Positions 27,287 through 34,856 of a stretch of 64,000 bases of DNA are shown here, one piece after another (position 1 is the first letter of the stretch; each line of letters begins with the position of its first letter). A program made the translations under genes and the position numbers. This DNA is from Solirubrobacter sp035555675 (GTDB lineage Bacteria > Actinomycetota > Thermoleophilia > Solirubrobacterales > Solirubrobacteraceae). Below the pieces are notes generated by a model. The model made no database searches. It worked only from the letters and a program-made list of their open reading frames with translations, and was not told where the DNA came from. Location: NCBI GenBank assembly GCA_035555675.1, contig DATMGH010000041.1, positions 41,286 through 105,285 on the forward strand, written 5' to 3'.

Positions 27287-28348
27287 TGAACGGTGACGGT
27301 ACCGCGCATGAAGGGGTGAATCAGGCAGTAGTACGTGTACGTCCCGGGCGTGTCGAACTTGACGCTCGAGGACTCCGGCTGCGGGGAGGCCTTGATCGCG
27401 TCCAGCGCGCCCGAGTTCCAGAACCCGTTGCCGTGCAGCGCCGGGTTGACCGCGACCGCGGTCACGTCGCTCGGGTACGCGGCGCGGGGGTCGAGCGCCG
27501 GGGCCTCGAAGCTCGCGGCCAGCACGCCGAGGTAGGAGCTCGGCTCGGTCTCCGGGTTGCCGGGGCCGAACGTCGCCGTATGCGCCTCGTAGCTCCCCTT
27601 GGTCATCTGGAACTTGACCGTGGTGCCCGCGGGGACGGTCAGGTTCGCCGGGACCATGCCAAAGTACTCGACGCCGCCCTTGGCAGCCACGCCGAGGTCG
27701 ACGGTGTTGGCCGCGGGCTTGGTGTTCTCGAGGCCCTTGGCCGCCTTGAGCGCCGCCTGCGCCTGCTTGGTCGTGGCCCGGGCGTCCTGCTTGGCGGTCG
27801 GGACCTTCGCGCCCTTCTTGAGGACCTTGACCGTGGCGGTCATGCCCGGGTGCAGGTCGCAGTAGACGGTGAACGTGCCCGTCTTGGTGAACTTCACCGA
27901 CATCGGCTTGGGCTTGGCGGAGAGTGGGAGACCGGACTCGACGCTCTTGGTGCCGTTGTAGGTGAACTTCTTGCCGAACGCGGGCTGCATGAACGCGGGG
28001 TTCAGGCTGAGCATGTCCTGGCCGTTGAACCAGAACGGGGCGCCGGCCGCGTCGGCTTGGTTGACGGCCTTCTCACCGGTGGGGACGAACGCGGGCAGGG
28101 CGCCGCCGCCCTTTTTCGGAATGCCGACCGTGTGAAAGCCCGCAGGAACGAACTTCACGGTGTCACCGACGTTGATCGTCAACTTGCTCGGGAAGAAGGC
28201 GTTGACCATCGTCGCCTGTCCGAGCGCCTTCTGGGTGGCGGCCGGTGGGTACGAGCATCGACTTGGTCGTCGCGGCGTGGGCTGCGGCCGGCAGCACGAG
28301 CGCGGTGGTGGCGGCACTGGCGACCGCAACCGCGCGGAGGGAAACCAT
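27283..28348 (-). pseudogene. Secreted two-domain cupredoxin with a frameshift after the signal peptide
   Basis: ATG 28348 has a good ribosome-binding site (AAAGGAG, 8 nt upstream spacing from GGAG). It encodes the signal peptide VSLRAVAVASAATTALVLPA up to TTKSMLV. At about 28248-28256 the frame shifts, and the mature protein continues as YPPAATQKALGQATMVNAFF. Two cupredoxin domains follow, each with a type-1 copper site: FHTVGIP with VYCDLHPGM, and AHTATFG with YYCLIHPFM. If the shift is an error, the protein is about 354 residues and functional. It is the first gene of the pair with the multicopper oxidase. Confidence 0.85.
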
Positions 28349-28528
28349 CAATGGCGCTCCTTTGTGTGTGGAGCAACAAGGAACCAGAACGCCGCAAGCC
28401 GGCGTGTGCGGTGCGTACGAGAGCGGGCGTGCGGCTGGCTTCCCCTCGGGGTGCGGAGAACTCGTGGGCGGGGGTCGCGGTGGCGCGGTGGGCCGTGGGC
28501 GCGCGGGTCGGGATAGTCGCCTTCAGCG
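28349..28528. other. Divergent intergenic region between the two cupredoxin genes
   Basis: 180 bp. It holds the ribosome-binding site of the minus-strand gene. I see no clear promoter hexamers, operator repeats or copper-responsive box. Confidence 0.4.
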
Positions 28529-29410
28529 ATGCGTTCCACGTTCGTCTCTGTCTTTGCCGCTGTGGTGTCCGGCGCGGTGGTTCCCGCCTCCGCGCCGGCG
28601 ATGCCCATGCCCGGGTCGACGGCCTCGCCCGGGGCGCCGACCGTCGCGATCGCCAACGCGGCGTTCGCGACGCCGCACGTGGACGTGTTGGCGGGGGACA
28701 CGGTGACCTGGCACAACGAATCCGTGCGCGTGCACGACGTCGACGCCGACGACGGCAGCTTCCTATCGCCGAGGCTGGCGATGGACGGGACGTTCGGGCG
28801 CCGGTTCGACGCGGTCGGCACGTACGCGTACCACTGCTCGCTGCATCCGTCGATGCGCGGATCGGTTGGGGTCTACCGGGTGCTGCTGTCGGCGCCGCGG
28901 GACGCCGCGGCGCCTGGGCGGCCGCTCGTGCTGAGCGGGCGGGCCGCGCTGCCAGCGGGTGCCGCGGTGTCGATCGTGGACGACGCCGACGCGGTGGCGG
29001 CGACGGCGGTCGTCGACGGGTCGGGCGCGTTCTCCGCGACGGTCCGGCCCACGGCCTCGGGCTCGTTCCGCGCGGTCGCGGACGGTGACGGTGACGGGGG
29101 CGGCGGGCCGCCGGTGCAGGTGCTCGTGCTCGACCGGTCCGTGCGCGCGTCGGCGGCGGTCGTGCGGGGCGGGCGGGTGCGGGTCACGGCGCTCGTCACG
29201 CCGTCGTCGCCGGGCGCGACCGTCGTCCTGCAGTTGCGGCTCAAGGAGCACTTCGGGTGGTGGCCGGTGCGGACGACCCGCGTCGGTGCCGACTCGCGCG
29301 CGCGGTTCGTGCTCCCGCGGCAGGGCCACCGCGTCGCCGCCCGCGTGCTGCTGACCGCGGCGGACGGCGCCACCGAGCTCGCGCGCAGCTCCACGTTCCA
29401 CGTGCGCTGA
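28529..29410 (+). CDS. Secreted cupredoxin-domain protein with beta-sandwich C-terminus
   Basis: 293 residues. Signal peptide RSTFVSVFAAVVSGAVVPAS. The plastocyanin-like domain (about 35-115) has VTWHNESVRVHDVDA, where the first copper His lies, and YAYHCSLHPSMRG, giving Cys, His and Met ligands. The remaining 170 residues form two beta-rich, Ala/Val-rich segments ending RSSTFHVR, perhaps Ig-like. It may carry electrons or bind copper on the cell surface. Divergent from the two-domain cupredoxin. Confidence 0.85.
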   Translation: MRSTFVSVFAAVVSGAVVPASAPAMPMPGSTASPGAPTVAIANAAFATPHVDVLAGDTVTWHNESVRVHDVDADDGSFLSPRLAMDGTFGRRFDAVGTYAYHCSLHPSMRGSVGVYRVLLSAPRDAAAPGRPLVLSGRAALPAGAAVSIVDDADAVAATAVVDGSGAFSATVRPTASGSFRAVADGDGDGGGGPPVQVLVLDRSVRASAAVVRGGRVRVTALVTPSSPGATVVLQLRLKEHFGWWPVRTTRVGADSRARFVLPRQGHRVAARVLLTAADGATELARSSTFHVR

Positions 29411-29470
29411 GCCGCGGCGCACCCGCCGCGGGTCTCTGCGCCGCCGCGCGCGTGCGCCCCGCTCCACCCG

Positions 29471-29476
29471 TACGCT
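29471..29476 (+). promoter_or_regulatory. -10-like hexamer of the PanE-like gene
   Basis: TACGCT, 6 nt, ATG 29483; no Shine-Dalgarno sequence. Confidence 0.4.
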
Positions 29477-29482
29477 TCGCAC

Positions 29483-30442
29483 ATGACGCGCGTCTTGGTG
29501 GTGGGCGGCGGGGCGATCGGCGGGATCACCGCCGCCGGGCTCGACGTCCCGGTCGTGGTCCTCGACGCGAACCGGTCGCACGCCGCGGCGCTGCGGGCGC
29601 CGGGGCTCACGTACGCGTTCGAGGGCACCTCGCACGTCGTGCCGCTCGACGCGGTCTCCTCGGTCGACGAGCTGTCCGGCTCGTTCGACTTCGCCCTGGT
29701 CGCGGTCAAGGCGCCGGTTCACGAGGCGGCGCTCGCGCCCCTCGTCGCGCGGGGCGGGATCGGCGCGTTCGTGTCGATGGGGAACGGGCTGATCCAGGAT
29801 CGGCTGGCGGCGATCGTCGGCGGCGACCTGATCGCCTGCGTCGTCGAGTGGGGCGGTTCCAACGTCGGACCGGGCCGGCTCGTGCGGGACTCCGGCGGCG
29901 GGTTCATGGTCGGCGAGTTGGACGGCACGGTGCGGGAGCGGACGCGCGAGCTCGCCGCGGTGCTGGCGCCGGTCGGTCCCGCACGGGTCACCGCCAACGT
30001 GCGCGGGATGATCTGGTCGAAGCTGCTGATCAACAGCACGTTCACCGGGCTGTCGGCGGTGTCGGGGCTGCGGTACGGCGGCGTCGCCTCGCAGGGCAGC
30101 GACGCGGTGTTCGGGCTGTGGCGGGAGGGCGTCGCGGTCGCGCAGAGGCTGGGCCTGACGCTCGAGTCGATCCACGGCACCGACCCGCTCGCGTTCGACG
30201 CCGCCGAGCTGGACCGGATGATGGCCGCGATGGCGAACGTGCGCCCCTCGATGCTGCAGGACCTCGACGCCGGACGGGAGACCGAGGTCGACGTGGTCAA
30301 CGGCGGCGTCGCGACCGCGGGGCGCGCCGTGGGCGTGGCGACGCCGTGCAACGACGCCGTCGTCGCGCTCGTCCACTCGATGGAGCGCGGCGAGCGCTCA
30401 CCGGACCCGCGCTGGCTGCGCACCGTCGCCGACGCGGCCTGA
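29483..30442 (+). CDS. Ketopantoate reductase (PanE/ApbA) family protein
   Basis: 319 residues. The NADP site VLVVGGGAIGGITAAGL is at the N-terminus. FDFALVAVKAP and AFVSMGNGLIQDRL match the PanE N-domain. IWSKLLINSTFTGLSAVSG carries the catalytic Lys (in WSKLLIN) and Asn. PSMLQDLDAGRETEVDVVNG is the C-terminal signature. Canonical members make pantoate for coenzyme A, but actinobacteria carry several paralogues, so the substrate is not certain and I give no symbol. Confidence 0.88.
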   Translation: MTRVLVVGGGAIGGITAAGLDVPVVVLDANRSHAAALRAPGLTYAFEGTSHVVPLDAVSSVDELSGSFDFALVAVKAPVHEAALAPLVARGGIGAFVSMGNGLIQDRLAAIVGGDLIACVVEWGGSNVGPGRLVRDSGGGFMVGELDGTVRERTRELAAVLAPVGPARVTANVRGMIWSKLLINSTFTGLSAVSGLRYGGVASQGSDAVFGLWREGVAVAQRLGLTLESIHGTDPLAFDAAELDRMMAAMANVRPSMLQDLDAGRETEVDVVNGGVATAGRAVGVATPCNDAVVALVHSMERGERSPDPRWLRTVADAA

Positions 30443-30720
30443 CCGCTCCCGCGCGCACGCCCGGCCCGTCTCTCGCGCGCGCTCGACCCGTCTTCCGCGC
30501 GCACCTCCCTCGCGAGCACGCCCGACCTGTCTCTCGCGCGCGCTCGACCCGCTTCCCGCGCGCACCTCCCGCGGGCACGCCCGGCCCCTTCCCGCGCGCA
30601 CCTCCCCGCGCGGACGCCCGACCCTTCTCGCGCGCACTTCGCAACGCCTTCACAACGCCTTCGCATCTTTTCTGCGACGCCCGAGGCCCTCCGCGGCCCC
30701 ACGATCTAGCTTCGCGCCCG
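30443..30720. repeat. Intergenic tandem repeat, about 60-bp units
   Basis: 278 bp with two nearly full units and partial ones, built on TCTCGCGCGCGCTCGACC and CCGCGCGCACCTCCC. The last 60 bp contain CAACGCCTTC twice and a -10-like TAGCTT at 30707. It holds no 45-bp palindrome, so it is a simple-repeat island only. Confidence 0.7.
30707..30712 (+). promoter_or_regulatory. -10-like hexamer of the M23-like gene
   Basis: TAGCTT, 8 nt, ATG 30721. Confidence 0.4.
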
Positions 30721-31500
30721 ATGCCCGTCACCGCACTCGCGCTCGTGTTGCTCACGCCGGTCCCAGGTCCGATCGCGCGCCCGTTCTCGTACGTCCGCAC
30801 CGAGCCGTTCGTCGCCGGCCGCCACCGCGGTACCGACTTCCGCGCCGCGCCAGGCGCGACGGTTCGCGCGGCCTGCGCCGGCCGCGTCGTCGCCGTCCGC
30901 CCCCGCGTCGTGACGGTCCGCTGCGGCTCGTGGCGCGTCACCCATCTCCCGCTCGCGCCGGTCTCCGTGCGCCTCGGCTCCACGGTCCCTGCGGGAGCTG
31001 TGATCGGCCGCGTCGGCCGCCTGCTGGGCCACGTCGGCCTGCACCTCGGCGTCCGCCGCGCGGACGATCGCTTCGGCTACGTGGACCCCGAACGCTTCCT
31101 CACCGATCGCCGTACCGAGCCACCGCCCGCCGCTCCGCGACGCGTCCCCCGCACGGCCCCACCCACGTCGCGCCCTGCCCCGGTGATGTTCCCGGCGCCC
31201 GTCGCGCCCCCGGCTCTCGCGCCCGCGGCTTTGGCGCCCGCGGCCCTCGCGCCCCCGGCGTCTCTCGCCCCCGTGCCCGTCGGCGCCACGCCGGGCTCCG
31301 TCTCTGAGCGGACGTCTCCGCCCGCGTCTCTTCCCGCGCCGCCGGGCGTGGGGGTTCGAGTCTCGTCGCGCTCGCTCGCGCCCTGGCCTGCGTGGGCGGG
31401 GCTTGTCCTGCTGCTGCTCGGCTCGGCTGGCAGCGGCGTCCGAATCCGCCGCAGGAGACGCCGTGCGGCGACGGCGGTCGCGGTAGCTTCCCGGTCGTGA
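30721..31500 (+). CDS. Degenerate M23-fold protein with C-terminal membrane anchor
   Basis: 259 residues. The N-terminus (TALALVLLTPVPG) may act as a short signal. The M23 fold is clear: RPFSYVRTEPFVAGRHRGTD holds the first zinc pair HxxxD. The closing motif, normally HLHLGVR in this group, reads GLHLGVR here, so the first His is lost. After a long Pro/Ala spacer (about 135-215, with repeats of LAPAA) comes one membrane span (WAGLVLLLLGSAGSGV) and a basic tail. Catalysis is doubtful; it may bind cell wall without cutting. The stop overlaps the LysE start (GTGA). Confidence 0.8.
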   Translation: MPVTALALVLLTPVPGPIARPFSYVRTEPFVAGRHRGTDFRAAPGATVRAACAGRVVAVRPRVVTVRCGSWRVTHLPLAPVSVRLGSTVPAGAVIGRVGRLLGHVGLHLGVRRADDRFGYVDPERFLTDRRTEPPPAAPRRVPRTAPPTSRPAPVMFPAPVAPPALAPAALAPAALAPPASLAPVPVGATPGSVSERTSPPASLPAPPGVGVRVSSRSLAPWPAWAGLVLLLLGSAGSGVRIRRRRRRAATAVAVASRS

Positions 31501-32117
31501 TCGCGGCACTTCTGATCGGGCTGGGCCTCGGCGCGTCGGTCGCGGCGCAGCTCGGGCCGATGTCGCTGCTCACGATTCGCTCGACGCTGCGCAACGGCGC
31601 CGCGGTCGGGCTGGCCATCGGCGCCGGGATCGCGGTCATCGACACGCTGTACGCCGCGGCTGGCGCGGCGGGGGCCGGCGTGGTGCTGAGCTTCGAGCCG
31701 GTCAGACTCGCGGCGGGCCTGACCGGCGCGGTCGTGCTGCTCTATCTCGGTGCCCGCACGCTGTGGAGCGCGTTCCGGATCCGGCTCGGTGGTGAGACCG
31801 GCGGCGAGCTCGCCACCCCGCGCCGCGCGTTCGTCGTCGCGCTCGGCGCCACGGCCTCGAATCCGTTGACGATCGCCTCGTGGGCGGCCGTGTTCGCCGC
31901 GGCGTCGACTGCGGGGGCGATCGAAGGCTCCGCGGTGTTCGCGCTGCTCGCCGGCGTCGGCCTCGGCAGCCTCGGATGGATGGTGCTGCTGACGAGCGGC
32001 GTCGCCCTCGCCCGCCGCTACGTCGGCGACCGGATGCTGCGCGCCGTCGACGGCGTCGCGGGCGTCGGCCTGCTCGGCTTCGGCGGCTTCCTCGCGCTGC
32101 ATACGCTCCGCGACTGA
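31497..32117 (+). CDS. LysE/RhtB-family amino-acid exporter
   Basis: 206 residues, six spans, from GTG 31497. LGLGASVAAQLGPMSLLTIRS is the family start (usually GPxxLL). LYLGARTLWSAFR and GATASNPLTIASWAAVF carry the conserved NP motif. It probably exports amino acids by proton exchange. The gene overlaps the M23-like gene by 4 bp and ends 1 bp before repeat island 2. Confidence 0.9.
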   Translation: MIAALLIGLGLGASVAAQLGPMSLLTIRSTLRNGAAVGLAIGAGIAVIDTLYAAAGAAGAGVVLSFEPVRLAAGLTGAVVLLYLGARTLWSAFRIRLGGETGGELATPRRAFVVALGATASNPLTIASWAAVFAAASTAGAIEGSAVFALLAGVGLGSLGWMVLLTSGVALARRYVGDRMLRAVDGVAGVGLLGFGGFLALHTLRD

Positions 32118-32324
32118 TCCCGGGGCCGCAGTGCGAGCGACGCGGGTGGGGGGCGCGGCGCGTGGGTGCGCGTCCGGGTGGCGTGTGGGCGAGGCGCGCG
32201 GTCGGGCGAGGCGCCGCGGGCGGGGCGAGGCGCGCGCGGGGTGACGTGCACGGCGGCGTGACGTGCACGGCGGCGTGACGTGCACGGCCGGCGTGTGGCA
32301 CGCGGCCGGTGCCGGCGCGGCGCG

Positions 32325-32369
32325 CGAGTGGTCGATTTCTGGCGCTATGCGTCGATACGCGACCACTCG
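32325..32369 (+). repeat. 45-bp palindromic element, copy C
   Basis: Arms CGAGTGGTC and GACCACTCG are perfect and extend to 10 bp (G10-C36). Inner stem GGCGC, TAT loop, GCGTC, with one G-T wobble. Confidence 0.9.
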
Positions 32370-32478
32370 GCCTCACGACGGGCGGGTGCGCCGCGCGGTC
32401 GGGTGACGTCGACGGCGGGCATGCGGTGCGTGGCCGTGCGGGGGCGCGTGCGGGCGGGGTGCGCGCCGGCGGGGTGCG

Positions 32479-32523
32479 CGAGTGGTCGATTTCTGGCGCT
32501 ATGCGTCGATACGCGACTACTCG
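32479..32523 (+). repeat. 45-bp palindromic element, copy D
   Basis: As copy C but the right arm is GACTACTCG; the C-to-T change gives a G-U wobble in + strand RNA. Confidence 0.9.
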
Positions 32524-32664
32524 GTCTCGCGACGGCAGTGCGCCGCGCGGCTGCGTGACCTGCACGGCGGGCGTGTGGTGCGTGGCCGTGCGGGGCGAGC
32601 GCGTGCGGGCGGGGTGCGTGCGGGCGGGATGCGCGCGGGGGAGGTGCGTGCGGGGCAGGGTGCG

Positions 32665-32709
32665 CGAGTGGTCGATTTCTGGCGCTATGCGTCGATAGGC
32701 GACCACTCG
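32665..32709 (+). repeat. 45-bp palindromic element, copy E
   Basis: As copy C with one change (C to G) in the right internal loop; both stems kept. Confidence 0.9.
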
Positions 32710-32950
32710 GTCTCGCGACGGGCGGGTGCGTCGCCGACCAGCGTGCGCCGACGACAGCGCGGTGGCCGCGCGCCGCGCGCGTCGCCCCGGGGGACAGAGC
32801 GCGGCGGCCGCGCGTCGCGCACGTCGTCCCGGCGGACACAGCGCGGCGGCGGTGCGCCGCGCGCGTCGCCCCGGGAGACACAGCACGGCGCGGCGGTGCG
32901 CCGCGCGCCCCGCCCCCGGCCGACGCAGCGCAGCGGTTCGCGCGCCGAGA

Positions 32951-33841
32951 TCAGGTCGGCTCCAACTCCGGAGCCCGGACCGGCAGCGTCGCCACGACGA
33001 CGCCGACGACGGTGACGAGGCCGCCGACGAGCGTCGGCGCGGTGGGTCGCTCGGCGAGCCAGACCCACGCCACGAGCGCCCCGCCCAACGGCAGCAGGTA
33101 CAGCGAGACCGCGGTCGCGCTCGCGGACAGGCGAGCGGCGGCGGCCGCGAAGGCGACGAACCCGCCGAGCGTGGCGCCGAGACCGAGCCAGACGGTCGCG
33201 ACGTCGGCACCGACGGGCGCGTGCGGCGCCTGCGCGATCAGTGCGGGCGCGAACGGCACCATCAGCGCGGTGCCGGCCCAGATCGTCCAGCAGGTCACAT
33301 CGACGGCGCGGTAGCGGGCGAGCAGCGGCTTGAGCGCGACGATCCAGGCGGCCTGGCAGACGGCGGCGGCGAACACCAGCAGAGCGCCGCCGGTGGGCCG
33401 CCCGCCCGTGCCGTTGCCGACCGCGATCAGCGCGCCGCCGGCGAGTCCGAGCGCGACGCCGGTCCAGCCGGCGGGCGTGGCGCGCTCGCCGAGCCGCGCG
33501 GCCGCCAGCACGACCGCGAGCAGCGGGCTGAGCGCGGTGAGCAGCGCCGCGGTGCCGGCGTCGACGCGCTGCTCGCCGTAGCCGAGCAGCAGCTGGTAGC
33601 CGGTGACCCCGAGCGCGCCGGCGGCGAGCAGGCGAAACCGATCCGCGCGCGCCGGCCGCCGCCGGCCGCGGCGCGCCCAGACGACGCCGAGCGCCAGCGT
33701 GGCGAGCAAGAAGCGCGCCAGCGCCTGCGCGCCCGGCGTGTAGCCGTCGAGCGCGACCCGGATCGCGGCGAAGCTCGGCGACCACAACGCGAGGGCGAGC
33801 GCCAGGGCCAGCGGTCCGATCGGTCGTCCGTCGCGCGACAT
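32951..33841 (-). CDS. DMT-superfamily (EamA) transporter, LysR-linked
   Basis: 296 residues from ATG 33841, with ten spans. LALALALALWSPSFAAIRVAL begins the first EamA repeat; LGYGEQRVDAGTAALLTALSP is the conserved end of its third span; AAAVCQAAWIVALKPLLARY opens the second repeat. It is transcribed divergently from a LysR regulator 76 bp away, the standard arrangement for an inducible exporter. The substrate is unknown. Confidence 0.9.
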   Translation of the reverse strand: MSRDGRPIGPLALALALALWSPSFAAIRVALDGYTPGAQALARFLLATLALGVVWARRGRRRPARADRFRLLAAGALGVTGYQLLLGYGEQRVDAGTAALLTALSPLLAVVLAAARLGERATPAGWTGVALGLAGGALIAVGNGTGGRPTGGALLVFAAAVCQAAWIVALKPLLARYRAVDVTCWTIWAGTALMVPFAPALIAQAPHAPVGADVATVWLGLGATLGGFVAFAAAAARLSASATAVSLYLLPLGGALVAWVWLAERPTAPTLVGGLVTVVGVVVATLPVRAPELEPT

Positions 33842-33917
33842 GCCGCCGCCACGATGGCGGCCGACGCACGGTGGCACAACTTACGACTCAGGTGGCTCAG
33901 CATAAGCTGTACTACCG
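33842..33917. promoter_or_regulatory. Divergent EamA/LysR control region
   Basis: 76 bp. ACTTACGACTC and AGCATAAGCT form an imperfect dyad (about 33878-33910) of the size LysR regulators bind; part of it would overlap the LysR promoter, allowing autorepression. Confidence 0.45.
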
Positions 33918-34814
33918 ATGCTCGACCTTCGTCGCCTCCGCCTCCTGGCCGAACTGGCGCGGCACGAGACGATCGCGAAAGTGGCCGACGTGGTCGGCTA
34001 CACACCGTCGGCGGTGTCGCAGGCGCTCGCGCAGCTCGAGCGCGAGACGGGCGCAGCGCTGCTGGAACGCGACGGCCGGCGCGTGCGGCTGACCCCGGCC
34101 GCGCGCCGCCTCGTCGCGCGGGCCGACCGGATCCTGGCCGAGATCGAGCTCGCCGAGTCCGAGCTCGCCGCCGAGCACGCGGCCGTGCGCGGGGAGCTCA
34201 GCATCGGCACGTTCCCGAGCGCCGCCGTCGGCCTGGTCATCCCCACGCTGCGCACGTTGCGCGAGCGTCACCCCGAGCTGCGCTGCGCGCTGCGCCAGCA
34301 CGAGCCCGAGACCGGGCTCGACGCGCTGCGCGCCGGCGCGCTCGACGTGCTCGTCTCCGAGCGCTACGACGACGTCGCACCCATGCCCAGCGGCGGCCTG
34401 GAGGCGGTCGCGCTGATGAGCGAGCCACTGCTCGTCGTGGTCGGCGCCGACCATCCCGCCGGCGATCCCGTCGAGCTCGCCACGCTCGCGAGCGAGCCCT
34501 GGATCGCCGGCGATCCGGGCACGCAGTTCGACGCCGTGCTCGCGCGCACCTGCCGCGCGGCGGGCTACGCCCCGCGCATCGTGCACCGCGCGGGCGAGGC
34601 CGCCGTGCACCAGCAGCTGGTCGCCGCCGGGCTGGGCGTCGGGCTCCTGCCCGCCCTCGCCCGTCGCGGCGCCCCGCCCGGCCTGCGCTTCGTCCGCGCC
34701 GTCCCGGAGCCGCCCCGCCGCCACGTCGGCGCGCTGGTTCGCCAGGGCGCGCGACGACGTCCGGCGATCGTCGCGGTACTGGACGCGCTGATCGAAACCG
34801 CCGCGACGGCGTGA
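33918..34814 (+). CDS. LysR-family transcriptional regulator
   Basis: 298 residues. The N-terminal winged helix LDLRRLRLLAELARHETIAK, TPSAVSQALAQLERETGAAL and LTPAARRLVARADRIL is a textbook LysR domain. A periplasmic-binding-like effector domain follows from about residue 90 (GELSIGTFPSAAVGL). It probably controls the divergent EamA exporter in response to its substrate. It ends 42 bp before metG. Confidence 0.93.
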   Translation: MLDLRRLRLLAELARHETIAKVADVVGYTPSAVSQALAQLERETGAALLERDGRRVRLTPAARRLVARADRILAEIELAESELAAEHAAVRGELSIGTFPSAAVGLVIPTLRTLRERHPELRCALRQHEPETGLDALRAGALDVLVSERYDDVAPMPSGGLEAVALMSEPLLVVVGADHPAGDPVELATLASEPWIAGDPGTQFDAVLARTCRAAGYAPRIVHRAGEAAVHQQLVAAGLGVGLLPALARRGAPPGLRFVRAVPEPPRRHVGALVRQGARRRPAIVAVLDALIETAATA

Positions 34815-34856
34815 CCCGCGAAGGCGACCCGCACCGCTAGCCTCTGCGACGCTCGA

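Larger units (their letters stand above)
32118..32950. repeat. Intergenic repeat island 2: three 45-bp palindromes in larger tandem units
   Basis: 833 bp with no credible gene between convergent LysE and EamA genes. Units of about 154 and 186 bp each contain a 45-bp palindrome (C, D, E) followed by TCTCGCGACGGGCGGGTGCG-like sequence and GTGACSTGCACGGCGGGC-like sequence. From about 32752 to 32935 there are four or more units of 40-44 bp, core CGCGTCGCCCCGGG. The units of C, D and E are more alike than those of other islands, indicating local duplication. Confidence 0.85.

Noticed and set aside
28163..28351. Separate 62-residue secreted peptide gene
   Set aside because: Its signal peptide fits the two-domain cupredoxin whose frame begins right after it; a frameshift explains both better.
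32325..32709. CRISPR array (three repeats at about 154 and 186 bp spacing)
   Set aside because: Repeats are palindromic over their full length, the intervals are long and are themselves duplicated, copies occur singly elsewhere, and no cas genes are near.
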